Positions 45,453 to 55,306 of a stretch of DNA of 64,000 nucleotides are shown here, piece by piece. The first letter of the stretch is position 1; every line of letters begins with the position of its first letter. The translations under genes were made by a program, and so were the position numbers. Origin of the DNA: an uncultured Clostridia bacterium (lineage in GTDB: Bacteria > Bacillota > Clostridia > TANB77 > CAG-508); NCBI GenBank assembly GCA_934140005.1, contig CAKPBB010000007.1, forward strand, positions 1-64,000. Reading direction: 5' to 3'. The notes beneath the pieces are model-generated. The model had not been told where the DNA came from. It did not search any database and worked only from the letters and a program-made list of their open reading frames with translations.

Positions 45453-48400
45453 TTAATGAATACGAAATTCATCAAGTATTACTCCTGCCTTTTCATAATT
45501 AAATTCTATTAATATCTTTAAAATATTTTCATAGGCATCAATTAAGTCAAAATCCATTTTTATATCATCACTAAAATTCATAAATGCTCTAGTAATAATT
45601 CTATCTATAATTATTTTTGTATCACCTTCAAACTCTACTTCAAAGTCTTTCTTATTAAATTTCAAAATTTCTTCCACAGATATTAATATTTCTGGTAATA
45701 ATTCATCAATTTTTAATAAGTAAATCGTTCTCATTGAATTTTTTATATCGTATTTTCCATATTTACACAACTGTTCGTTTAAAAATTTTTTATCTTTATA
45801 CTCGTATTCAGTTTTAATTTCAGATGGATTCCATTTTTCATATTTTCGTGGAGATAAATATAAGCATTTACATAATTTTTGTTTTACATTTTCGCATTTT
45901 ATCCTTTCAATTTTTGATTCGATATATTTTATTTTTCTTTCAATTATCGTTCTCATGTTTTTATCTTTATACGAATCAAAATATAAAGCAATAAAACAAT
46001 TTAAAATCTCTAGATAAAATTCAATAGCTTCTTTTTTAAATTCTGAAAAATCACAGTCATCAAACAATAAATCAATTATTTTTTCATAACCTTTATCAAT
46101 ATAATCTAACTCTCTTTCAAATAATCTAATGATTTCATATTCTTGATACACATCTAAAATATTATTTTTATATTCATTAGAATCATCGTTTTTCATCGAT
46201 ATTATGAGTTTTATTATCTCTTTTATTATTTTACAAAATAAATTGTCATCAAAATTTTTTCCACAATTTGCAATATGGCATAAATTCTTTAAATCATAAT
46301 CGTTAATATTAAATTCAGCTATATTTAACTCTTCCATTGAATAAAGATATTTTTCTATTATGTAATTTCTACGACTTATATATTTCTTTCCTTTTTCTTG
46401 GTTGATCTGTCTATCCACGCCCTTTAATCTAGGAATTTTATTTGGAACAAATTTAAAGTCATTATCTTTGTGTTTTATATACAAAGCATTAAACTTTTGA
46501 TGCTTCATTTCATCTTTAGATAACTCTATAATTGTATTAAATAATACGCTCGATAATTTTTTATCTTTTTGCAAATATTTTATTATTTCTTTTTGTATAG
46601 AATTAATAATCCCATCATCGCCATTTGTATTAATAATATCTAAAACAATCAATTTAATTTTGTTTTTAGTTTCTATAGAAATATCCGAATGTAATTGTTC
46701 AATTAATTTTGGAACTAAGGTTGGTTCAAATTGAAAGCTATTATTTTTAAATATTTGTTCTATTCCTTCAATCCAATAACTACAATACTCATCTTTCTTT
46801 TCTATAGATACATTATCTTTTTGTAGTATTACTGATATCATTCCTATTATTATTTTTTCAAGTCCGATTGCTTGAATATCATTATTATTTTTTATAGTTA
46901 TAAACTCGTCAATAAGGTTTACTAATAATTGAGAGCAATCTTTTTCTTCTTTTAAATCTACACTACATTGATTTAATTTTAATATTAAATCATCACTTAT
47001 TAATTTGTTTTCTTCATGTATTTCTACTACTTTTTTTGCTTCTCCTGTCACATTAGCCTCAATACTAATTATATTGTTATCTAACTGTGTTACTTTTGCA
47101 TTTCTAAAATCCATTTTCTGAATTTGGAGATATTTAGAAGCGTTTTCTTCATCATTATTAACAACAGAATATAAATAATCTAATATATTATAGCATTTTT
47201 CTATTATTTCTGAATCTGCATTTATTTGTATGTTTTGCGCATATTGTTGTATACTAATATTACATTTCGAATCTCTTGAGTACCTATTTTTTATACCTGG
47301 AATCCCTACTTTTTGAAATATTTGTTTTTTTAGCATTTCTAATTGAGGATTTGATAAATATCTTGAATATCTGAATATATCCCATTCTACAATATCTATA
47401 CTTGATATTAAATCAAGTGCATAACCTGGAAATTCCTTTTGATAATGCATTCCTATATTTTCTATCACAGTCAGTAGTATAATATTATTAGATTCTTTAT
47501 ATATTTTGGTTCTTATGTATTCTAAAAATTTAAATATATCTTTATTGTATATGTTTTTATCTATGTAATTAATCATTGCTTCTTTAATATTATAAACAAT
47601 ATCACTTAATAAATTATGAATATGATGATCTTCTGTACATCCCATCCACATATTAGGATTTCCATAATATTCTCTTTGTATATTATTCTCATCTATAAAA
47701 ATCAAGTTTATTTTCATAATATTTTCTGGATAATTTTGAGCATATTTTTCTACACATTCATTTACAAATTCTATTGCCCAATCTAATCCTTTCCAAAAGT
47801 TATTTCTAAATATATTCCAAAGAAAAATATTATTTTTTACATTAGGATATAAGTGATCATAATCATCTCTTAATCCATATGGATTATCTTCTATATCATA
47901 AAATCTATCATTTTCATTTTCTTTTTTCCATATCATGCTTGCCATATTACATAATTTTTCTGGAAGATTTATAGTAAGTTTAGGCCATGAGTTTTTAATT
48001 ATAAATTCAGCTATTTTTTTAGCCATTCTTTTTTTACTTGTATCAGCTCCATTATAGCATTCTATAATTTTGTCAAAAAAGGTATTTAGCCATTCTTTAC
48101 AATAATTTGAAAGCTTAAAAGTTACAATTAAACATTTATTAATTTCATCTAAAAAATTAAAAGAAATTTTTTCAAAAGATTCATCTATATAGTATTGCAT
48201 AATTATACATATTTTTTTTAATATTTCATCTTTCTGTTTTCTTTGATTAGTATAATCTAAACATAATTTTACTATTTTATTTTTATCTATTAAATTTTTA
48301 CAATAAATATTATTTTTTTCAATAATATTTATTACATTATCTCTTCCAACTCCAGTTGGAATAAGTTGAACATCACAAAAATCCTCATAATTTATAATTT

Positions 48401-50171
48401 TAGTATCATATGAATATAAATTAATTATATCAATAAATTCTAGTAATAAACCTTTCTCTAAAATTTCTATCTCATTCTCTTCAAAAAAAGAATTACTATA
48501 ATTAGACTTTACAATTCCTATTTCTGTCTGCTTTTTCCATTCTTCTGATATTTCATTATCAAATATTAAATTATATATAAATTTATACCTATTTTCTTTA
48601 GCTAATAATTTATTTGATATCCATATTTGATACCTTCTATATACACATCTTCCTATCTTCTCAATATTTTTATAAAATACCTGATATTTACCTTTACAAT
48701 CACAATATGTATTATCAAAAAAATTTTCAAAACAAATATCTTCGTAAATATCGTATTTTAATCTAATTCCCTCATTATTATAAGTAATAATTCCTTCAGT
48801 TTCTAAAACATTTAAAATGCTTGAATCAATATCAGTTTCTTTTGTTCCTAATGTAAATTTCTGTGCTCTATCAAAAACAATTTTATTTACCGCATCTTCA
48901 ATATCTTTTACGTTGATTTTATATTTATTTTTATTATTCTTTAAACAAATTATATTATTCCATATATACTCTCTAAATTTATTAATATCCGTTATATTAT
49001 CAATATCTACACTATTTTTTATCATTATGTTTATATAAAATGGTGTTTTTAATAAACTTTCATATATTTTATCTTGAGACATTTTATTAATTAATGGATA
49101 CTGTTTTTCTAAATCTTTTAATTCATCTTCACTAATTTCATTAACATTGTAATCAATTATATTGTATTTTGATTCTATCTTTAAAAAAGCATTTTTATCG
49201 CTTGTCCTACATGATGTTATTATATAAACATTTTCATATTGATTAGTTATATTATATAACGATTCCAATAAATCCAACTTCGTTTTAGGAGCATCTGCTA
49301 TAAACTCTAAAGCATCTATAAAAAATACAATCTTTTTACCATTAAGTAATTCCAAAATATTTTTAATATCCAAATTCCAAATATTATCTATATGGCTTTC
49401 TTCAATAAATCTTTCTGCACGTGCAAATAGTATAATATCCTCTTTTTCAATAAGCTTTTTGCATATTACTGTTTTTCCAACACCTTCTGTACCTTGTATT
49501 GACAAAAATTTAGCATTTTCTCTTTTAATCTTTTCTATTAATTCTGTTCTATCAATTTCATACTCATCATTAATTTTAACATCTATATTACTAATTCCAA
49601 CATTTTTGCTATCATTTACTGCTTTTTCAAACTTGTTCGAATATTCATTAAAATTTTCAAATTCCGTTTTTAGTAAATTATATAATTTCTCTTGAAATAT
49701 TAAATCATTTTGTGCCTTTTGTATAATATCTTGTGTCGTAATTAAATTATCTTCTTTTGTAAATGATATATTTCCAATTTGTTTTTTACCTGTATAATCA
49801 TTAACATTTTTTATGCTATCATTATGTAAAACAAAAAAATATACACTATTAATTTTTGTAAATCGATTCTTTTTATCATCTCTTATGTTTTCTAAAGTGT
49901 TTTTAATTTTTTGATGCACATCAATTACTGTACTTACTTGAACTAATATTTCTTCATTTTCTGAAATTAAATCGAAATATGGAAAATTACAGGTATCATT
50001 ATTTAAATTATGAAAATCAATCCCATAGTATAATTTACAAATCTCTTCAGCAAATAATTCAAACATTTTTGCCGAATCGAATAAACCATTCTTATTTGCC
50101 ATTTCTATTTTTTGTTGATATGCAGATATATAATCTATAATAAATTTCATTCTATCAGCAGAATACATCAT
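45453..50171 (-). CDS. SMEK-domain STAND NTPase, candidate Avs-like antiphage protein
   Basis: 1,572 residues. The N-terminal ~180 residues (FIIDYISAYQQKIEMANKNG, LFAEEICKLYYGIDFHNLN, FDLISENEEILVQVSTVIDV) match the SMEK domain found in front of large defence NTPases. A P-loop NTPase follows: Walker A GTEGVGKT (Lys233), Walker B KIVFFIDALEFI (Asp286), sensor-like VYIITSCRTSDKN. The remaining ~1,100 residues are helical and repeat-like, as in STAND sensors that recognise phage proteins. GGAG precedes the ATG; the HNH-like gene ends four bases upstream, so both are one operon. Length and layout fit Avs-type defence. What it senses, and whether the SMEK domain is the effector, is unknown. Confidence 0.8.
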   Translation of the reverse strand: MMYSADRMKFIIDYISAYQQKIEMANKNGLFDSAKMFELFAEEICKLYYGIDFHNLNNDTCNFPYFDLISENEEILVQVSTVIDVHQKIKNTLENIRDDKKNRFTKINSVYFFVLHNDSIKNVNDYTGKKQIGNISFTKEDNLITTQDIIQKAQNDLIFQEKLYNLLKTEFENFNEYSNKFEKAVNDSKNVGISNIDVKINDEYEIDRTELIEKIKRENAKFLSIQGTEGVGKTVICKKLIEKEDIILFARAERFIEESHIDNIWNLDIKNILELLNGKKIVFFIDALEFIADAPKTKLDLLESLYNITNQYENVYIITSCRTSDKNAFLKIESKYNIIDYNVNEISEDELKDLEKQYPLINKMSQDKIYESLLKTPFYINIMIKNSVDIDNITDINKFREYIWNNIICLKNNKNKYKINVKDIEDAVNKIVFDRAQKFTLGTKETDIDSSILNVLETEGIITYNNEGIRLKYDIYEDICFENFFDNTYCDCKGKYQVFYKNIEKIGRCVYRRYQIWISNKLLAKENRYKFIYNLIFDNEISEEWKKQTEIGIVKSNYSNSFFEENEIEILEKGLLLEFIDIINLYSYDTKIINYEDFCDVQLIPTGVGRDNVINIIEKNNIYCKNLIDKNKIVKLCLDYTNQRKQKDEILKKICIIMQYYIDESFEKISFNFLDEINKCLIVTFKLSNYCKEWLNTFFDKIIECYNGADTSKKRMAKKIAEFIIKNSWPKLTINLPEKLCNMASMIWKKENENDRFYDIEDNPYGLRDDYDHLYPNVKNNIFLWNIFRNNFWKGLDWAIEFVNECVEKYAQNYPENIMKINLIFIDENNIQREYYGNPNMWMGCTEDHHIHNLLSDIVYNIKEAMINYIDKNIYNKDIFKFLEYIRTKIYKESNNIILLTVIENIGMHYQKEFPGYALDLISSIDIVEWDIFRYSRYLSNPQLEMLKKQIFQKVGIPGIKNRYSRDSKCNISIQQYAQNIQINADSEIIEKCYNILDYLYSVVNNDEENASKYLQIQKMDFRNAKVTQLDNNIISIEANVTGEAKKVVEIHEENKLISDDLILKLNQCSVDLKEEKDCSQLLVNLIDEFITIKNNNDIQAIGLEKIIIGMISVILQKDNVSIEKKDEYCSYWIEGIEQIFKNNSFQFEPTLVPKLIEQLHSDISIETKNKIKLIVLDIINTNGDDGIINSIQKEIIKYLQKDKKLSSVLFNTIIELSKDEMKHQKFNALYIKHKDNDFKFVPNKIPRLKGVDRQINQEKGKKYISRRNYIIEKYLYSMEELNIAEFNINDYDLKNLCHIANCGKNFDDNLFCKIIKEIIKLIISMKNDDSNEYKNNILDVYQEYEIIRLFERELDYIDKGYEKIIDLLFDDCDFSEFKKEAIEFYLEILNCFIALYFDSYKDKNMRTIIERKIKYIESKIERIKCENVKQKLCKCLYLSPRKYEKWNPSEIKTEYEYKDKKFLNEQLCKYGKYDIKNSMRTIYLLKIDELLPEILISVEEILKFNKKDFEVEFEGDTKIIIDRIITRAFMNFSDDIKMDFDLIDAYENILKILIEFNYEKAGVILDEFRIH

Positions 50172-50175
50172 TTCT

Positions 50176-51162
50176 TTATTCTCCTTTTTTATCTTTTATA
50201 TTGTCAATCAATTTTTTGTACTCAATATACTTTTCTTTCATATATAATCCTAATCCTATTTCAATTTGATTATTCTTTATTTCTAATTCTGTACTTCCAG
50301 CATAAGTATATGTATTTCCATAATCTTCAATCTTATCAAAGTCTATATTGTTCATGTAATAATTTTTAAAATCTTCAAATTCATCTTCTGATTCAAATTC
50401 TATTATTATATCATTAAGATTTCTCATTGCATTTTTTTCTTCTGAATCATCATAACCTTTTGGATAATTATACAAAAAGTCTCTCAAAATAATTTCTTTA
50501 GAATTTTTTATATAATACTTATATTTATAAGTATTTCGATGATTATAATCTATAAATTCACTTGATGGTACTACTGTGGTTAGTCTTCCAGAATCAAGGC
50601 TGACAATTTGAGTTGAATATATACACGTGTCATTATATTTCAAATATAACATAGAAAAAGAAGTGCTTTCATTTGTCATCAGGTAACTATAGAATTCTGT
50701 ATTATAATTATTTTCATTTATAATTTCTATTTTATAACTAGGATTCTCTTTATAATAGTACCCCTCTATATTTTCATCCCTTATTTCAGTCCAATTTTCT
50801 GTATCTCTTAGTGTTTCAAATATATATTCTAGTTTATTTTTTTGACTTAAAATAATTCTTTTTTTCAAATTATAACAAACAATATTCTCAGTTTGATCTT
50901 TCCATGATTTTATTAACTGAACTGTATATTTATCTTCATCACTATCAATTAATTTAGCACAACTTTGACATAGCCAAATTCCATTATCAAAACTTTTTCT
51001 TTCCTCTTCAGACATATTTTTATTGTATCTTGGCCCTCCAGGTGCAGCAGTACATATATGAGCTGCAACACCTATATTATTAATGCTATTCTTACTATCT
51101 GGACCTATTGTTATTTTTCTACAATTAGGATTTGAACATATATATACTACTCTTTTTGCCAA
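50176..51162 (-). CDS. HNH-type zinc-binding nuclease-like protein of the defence operon
   Basis: 328 residues starting at TTG with no clear ribosome site. The N-terminal ~110 residues form an HNH-like zinc domain: Cys9-x4-Cys14, NNIGVAAHICTAAPGGPRYN, GIWLCQSCAKLIDSDEDKY, then LIKSWKDQTENI. This version is frequent beside defence NTPases. The canonical last His is replaced by Ala in CQSCAK, as in many relatives. The C-terminal 200 residues are acidic and unknown. It is translated just before the SMEK-STAND gene and could be an effector or a DNA-binding partner. Confidence 0.75.
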   Translation of the reverse strand: MAKRVVYICSNPNCRKITIGPDSKNSINNIGVAAHICTAAPGGPRYNKNMSEEERKSFDNGIWLCQSCAKLIDSDEDKYTVQLIKSWKDQTENIVCYNLKKRIILSQKNKLEYIFETLRDTENWTEIRDENIEGYYYKENPSYKIEIINENNYNTEFYSYLMTNESTSFSMLYLKYNDTCIYSTQIVSLDSGRLTTVVPSSEFIDYNHRNTYKYKYYIKNSKEIILRDFLYNYPKGYDDSEEKNAMRNLNDIIIEFESEDEFEDFKNYYMNNIDFDKIEDYGNTYTYAGSTELEIKNNQIEIGLGLYMKEKYIEYKKLIDNIKDKKGE

Positions 51163-51221
51163 TTTATTATCGTATCTGTAAAATTATCTCTTTTATTATT
51201 TTTCATTAATACCACATCTTA

Positions 51222-51884
51222 TTATTTTTTACATTTTAGAGCTACTTCTATTAATAGTTCTTCTAATCTTCGACTTCCACAATATCTCTCAAACTGATTA
51301 AACATTTTTTTATCTTCAATTATTTCTTTTGATATCCATCCAATTACAAAAGAAATACCAATTATTGAAATTATTGCTATTGGAATCATATTCCAAAATC
51401 CTATATTCTCAGTCAGACTTTGAAGAGCTATTTCCCATATTGTTAAAAATAGTGTTCCTATAATAATTGGATTTAGATACTTAATTTCACTTTTTTCTCT
51501 TTTGCTCCTAATCTCTTGAATTAAAATTTCAATTTTATTAATTGTATTTATCTTATTATTTCTACAATATTTTATAATCCATTGATTTTGGAATTCATCA
51601 ATTTTTTTATATACACTTCTCATATATTTTAAACTAATAAAATACCTCGATGATTTACTTACTTTTATTTTTTTTCCAATCTCAACAACAAAAACTAATT
51701 GACTTACAAAAAATAGTATAATCATTATAAAAAAATATAATAATATGTAATTACTTTTCTTTAAACATATAACATTTATGCAATATATTATTGAATTTAA
51801 TATTATTCCTACTTTCCAAATAATATTTGCAAAATTACTTTTGATTGCACATTCAGTATTATATTTATTTAATAATTTTCGCAT
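51222..51884 (-). CDS. Four-helix membrane protein, possible defence effector
   Basis: 220 residues with two pairs of membrane helices (IIWKVGIILNSIIYCINVIC, ILLYFFIMIILFFVSQLVFV; then IIIGTLFLTIWEIALQSLTE and MIPIAIISIIGISFVIGWIS) separated by a basic helical middle. AGGAGG precedes the ATG. It lies 59 bases upstream of the HNH-like gene on the same strand and behind a terminator, so it opens this defence unit. Small multi-helix proteins often act as membrane-damaging effectors in such operons; no family motif confirms this. Confidence 0.62.
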   Translation of the reverse strand: MRKLLNKYNTECAIKSNFANIIWKVGIILNSIIYCINVICLKKSNYILLYFFIMIILFFVSQLVFVVEIGKKIKVSKSSRYFISLKYMRSVYKKIDEFQNQWIIKYCRNNKINTINKIEILIQEIRSKREKSEIKYLNPIIIGTLFLTIWEIALQSLTENIGFWNMIPIAIISIIGISFVIGWISKEIIEDKKMFNQFERYCGSRRLEELLIEVALKCKK

Positions 51885-51907
51885 CTTGATTCCTCCTTAT
51901 AAACATA

Positions 51908-51950
51908 AAAAGCAAAATATAAGCTAAAATTCACTATATATTTTGCTTTT
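51908..51950 (-). terminator. Terminator separating the two defence operons
   Basis: AAAAGCAAAATATA (51908-51921) pairs with TATATTTTGCTTTT (51937-51950), a 14-bp perfect stem just downstream of the DUF262 gene on the minus strand. Confidence 0.8.
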
Positions 51951-51972
51951 CTTTTGTTAAAATACTTTAATT

Positions 51973-53877
51973 TTAATTTATTTCTAAATAATTATTTCTT
52001 ATATAATCCTTAAATGATTTAACATCTTCGAATACTCTATATTTTTGTAAATTAACTTTACTAATGTTGCTATTTTCTTCGTCTATCATAATTGCAACTG
52101 GTTCACTTAAGTTGTTTTGTATTCCATCAGGCCACGCCAAATCAATAATAATACTTTCATTATCACTTACTTTTAGTTCATAGTTAATTTCTCCACCCGA
52201 AAGTCCATTTTCTTCCATCCAGTATGATAATTCCAATATTTTTTCATCTTCATTTATATCATTTGATACACCTTTTCTATTAGCATAATCAGTAATTTCT
52301 ACTTTATCAACCTTATTATCTAAAAGACTATTTAAGAAATTATTTGCACTTTCAGCTAATAATTTTCTTCTTTCATCTAAAAATCTTTCATAATTTTCTA
52401 CTTTAAATAATTCTTTGTCATTTGTTGGAATCCAATGTGATTCTATTGCTCCCGGTTGTTTTTCCATATAAATTGGAATATATTTTTCTGGTTTTTCATC
52501 AGATATATCTTCATTTGTTTTTCTAGTAATAAACGTATAATTAGCCAAAGAATTTACTACAGATTTAGTTCTACCATTTTTATATAATAATGCTTTAGGA
52601 AATATATGATGAATCTCCAGTGAAGAATTTTTTCCTAGTAAATAATTCTTTAATTCAATACCACTTGAAAAATCTTTTGATTTATTCATTCGTGTTAATA
52701 AATATAGTAAAGGATAGAATCTAGCACCAGTTCCCCAGCCCCAGAAATCTTCTGGTTTTATAGTTAAATCTGCTCTATCTTGTCTTAATTGATTTATTAG
52801 TCCATCTATTCCTTCACCATTATTTACTACATTTAAGTCTCTTGCAAGAACACTCTCTGTTGATCCTGCATATCTTCCCCATAAAAATGTATGAATATAC
52901 CAATATAATAATTTGTTCCATTCCGCATCGTTTAGTTCTCTATTCTCTTTATTTAAATACCCTATCATTAATGGAATAGCAAATTTACTACTTAGCACTC
53001 TTGTATTATCTAATCCAAGTCTTGAACCAATTTGATTTAATATTTCATCTATTCTATTCTCGACATCTTTAAGACTTTTCTTAAAGTCTTCTATATCTAC
53101 CTGTTCTAATTCAGAAAAATAAGCTTTGCTTGTTAAGTGAACAGTTACACATCTTAGTAACCATTCTAATTTAAATTCATAACCAGCTTCTTTTAATCTA
53201 TTTAATATACCTCTTAGCTCCTGTCTTGCTTCTGGCCATAATGCACATATTTTGGCTAATGCTAAATCACCTTTACTTAATTTAGTACCGCCACTATTTA
53301 AATTATTAAAAATTTCAACTACAACATCTAAAGTCTTGTCTTCTCCAACAACTTCCTCTATTTGTAAATCTTTTTGTGTTAAATTTAAATAAAGTCTATT
53401 TAGTTTTTCTATATAATCCATATAAAATTCTTTTTTATCTGATTGAACAATATAGTTTGCAGCCCCTAATTTTAAAACTTGTGTTACATCTACCCAATAT
53501 TGATCATCTTTCATTTTAATAGGAGCATAAAATTCAAATATTTCTGTATTCAAGTTAAAATATAAATTTTTAAATGCTTTATCATCACCTTCAAAGAAGG
53601 AAGGGGCTTCACCTTTAATTAATCCATATAACGTTGTTATTCTTTGTTGGCCATCTAATATTAGTTTTACAGATTTGTTTGCTTGGTCAATATTTCCTCT
53701 TGTATATGATTCATCAGCTTCTGTTGTCCAAATTAGTATTCCACCTATCGGGTAACCCTTATATAAAGAATTTGCTAATTTTTTAACTTGCTCTCTATTC
53801 CATACATACCCTCTTTGGAATTCTGGTAATGCATATTGTTTCGCATCAATTTGTGCTAAAATATCAATAATTTTCAT
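51973..53877 (-). CDS. DUF262/DUF1524 (GmrSD-type) protein linked to the restriction system
   Basis: 634 residues. The N-terminus is a DUF262 domain with ALPEFQRGYVWNREQVKKLA, YPIGGILIWTT and LILDGQQRITTLYGL; the DGQQR motif is the family's ParB-like nucleotide site. The middle is helical. A DUF1524 HNH-type motif LEIHHIFPKALLYKNGRTK lies at about residue 420. A further ~120 residues end with a DUF-like domain (LSYWMEENGLSGGEINYELK). GmrSD enzymes cut modified phage DNA. The ATG follows the HsdS stop by one base, with AAGGAG inside the hsdS end, so translation is coupled. It may act with the methylase system or as an independent type IV restriction layer. Confidence 0.85.
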   Translation of the reverse strand: MKIIDILAQIDAKQYALPEFQRGYVWNREQVKKLANSLYKGYPIGGILIWTTEADESYTRGNIDQANKSVKLILDGQQRITTLYGLIKGEAPSFFEGDDKAFKNLYFNLNTEIFEFYAPIKMKDDQYWVDVTQVLKLGAANYIVQSDKKEFYMDYIEKLNRLYLNLTQKDLQIEEVVGEDKTLDVVVEIFNNLNSGGTKLSKGDLALAKICALWPEARQELRGILNRLKEAGYEFKLEWLLRCVTVHLTSKAYFSELEQVDIEDFKKSLKDVENRIDEILNQIGSRLGLDNTRVLSSKFAIPLMIGYLNKENRELNDAEWNKLLYWYIHTFLWGRYAGSTESVLARDLNVVNNGEGIDGLINQLRQDRADLTIKPEDFWGWGTGARFYPLLYLLTRMNKSKDFSSGIELKNYLLGKNSSLEIHHIFPKALLYKNGRTKSVVNSLANYTFITRKTNEDISDEKPEKYIPIYMEKQPGAIESHWIPTNDKELFKVENYERFLDERRKLLAESANNFLNSLLDNKVDKVEITDYANRKGVSNDINEDEKILELSYWMEENGLSGGEINYELKVSDNESIIIDLAWPDGIQNNLSEPVAIMIDEENSNISKVNLQKYRVFEDVKSFKDYIRNNYLEIN

Positions 53878-53878
53878 T

Positions 53879-55297
53879 TTAAACTCCTTTTTGTAGCTTT
53901 TCCTTTATTTCATTTTGATATATATCAATCTCTGCCTTTAATTTGTTCTGTTCTTCTATAGATTTTTTTATCTCTTGTGCAATTTTTTCTTGTTCTTTTA
54001 TAGGAATATCTATAATTGGAAATTCTTTTATTTGTATAGGAAATATATTTGTATTGTTTCCTAAACCTTTTTTATATGCTTCTACTATATATTGAAAATA
54101 TAAGCTTCTAAAATAGTAATATGCAAATTCCCTATTATAATTTTGATTCAATCTTATTCTTATTATAAAGTCGGCAAAAATCCCCTTATATTCATCCTCA
54201 ATAATTGCTACCTTACCTATTGTCCCTTCTCCTGAACGTGCTAATAGAATATCCCCTTTTTGTATATTCTTTTCGATATTATTTTTAGCAAATTCTTCAG
54301 ATACAGTCTTAGCATTTTCACTATCAAATACATAGTTTTTTATGTCAGCCATTGAAACATAATAGTATTCTTGTCCTTCTTCATAGTCATCTGGAGAAAT
54401 TGATTTTCCTAAACACATTGGTTCTTCTAAGAAATCTTTTATTTTCTTTTTAGAATTTTTCTTTAATTCTTCAAAGACAAAATCTTTTGCCTCCTTGTGA
54501 AACTTGACACTGTTCCTTACATCTATATTATTAGAAAATTTAAGTAATGTTGTTTTATAATTTCTCTCATTTTTTAATTCAAAAAATTTATCATAGTTAA
54601 AATTAAAATATTTTCTAAATGTTTCATTAATTATGTCGTCTTCCGAGATAATTCTATCTTTTAAAGAAGAAATTTTATTTTCTATATTTAAAATTATTGA
54701 ATTATATTTTTGCTCATTCTTTATTAAATTATCAACTGCCTCCTTGTTAAATTTCATATATGTCAAGTCTTTTTCATTTATTGTAGGATATCCTTTACCT
54801 GTTCTTGTAATTGATACTAAATTTTCATAAAAATTTTCACGTAACATATAATAAATAATAGTTTTTATTTTTTTTGGAATCAAATGAATAAAAGCAGTTG
54901 TATAGTATATCTCTTTGTTTTCTTCAGTAATTCTTACATATTTTTTTAAATTTGGTCTAACCTTTGAAATTAAAATATCATCTGTTTTTGCTTTTAAGAT
55001 ATCACCTTTATCTATTTTCTTATAATAATCTTCATCTTCTATTCTTCTCTCATTATTATCTAAATCAACTGGTTCAACATAGCCATTTTTATCTACATTT
55101 CCTATTTCAGAATATTTAAATTTTTCTAGCTTGTCTACACAGACTTTATTATTCATGGCAAAATCAAATAATTCTTTAAAAGAGTAATATTTCTCTTTTT
55201 TTATGTTTTTTTGAAACAATATGTATTGTACATCGCTTCTTAAAGATTTTTCTTTTCCAAAATCATTTAATTTTATATTCATTACTTTTATAGACAT
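53879..55297 (-). CDS. hsdS: Type I-like specificity subunit (HsdS)
   Basis: 472 residues with two half-domains, each a target-recognition domain followed by a coiled coil. The first has NKVCVDKLEKFKYSEIGNVD and KTDDILISKVRPNLKKYVRI with the helix IILNIENKISSLKDRI; the second has DILLARSGEGTIGKVAIIED and the end coil IKEQEKIAQEIKKSIEEQNK. It chooses the DNA sequence for methylation and cleavage. AAGGTG precedes the ATG. The gene starts nine bases behind the nuclease-methylase gene. Confidence 0.9.
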   Translation of the reverse strand: MSIKVMNIKLNDFGKEKSLRSDVQYILFQKNIKKEKYYSFKELFDFAMNNKVCVDKLEKFKYSEIGNVDKNGYVEPVDLDNNERRIEDEDYYKKIDKGDILKAKTDDILISKVRPNLKKYVRITEENKEIYYTTAFIHLIPKKIKTIIYYMLRENFYENLVSITRTGKGYPTINEKDLTYMKFNKEAVDNLIKNEQKYNSIILNIENKISSLKDRIISEDDIINETFRKYFNFNYDKFFELKNERNYKTTLLKFSNNIDVRNSVKFHKEAKDFVFEELKKNSKKKIKDFLEEPMCLGKSISPDDYEEGQEYYYVSMADIKNYVFDSENAKTVSEEFAKNNIEKNIQKGDILLARSGEGTIGKVAIIEDEYKGIFADFIIRIRLNQNYNREFAYYYFRSLYFQYIVEAYKKGLGNNTNIFPIQIKEFPIIDIPIKEQEKIAQEIKKSIEEQNKLKAEIDIYQNEIKEKLQKGV

Positions 55298-55306
55298 ATT
55301 TTCACC

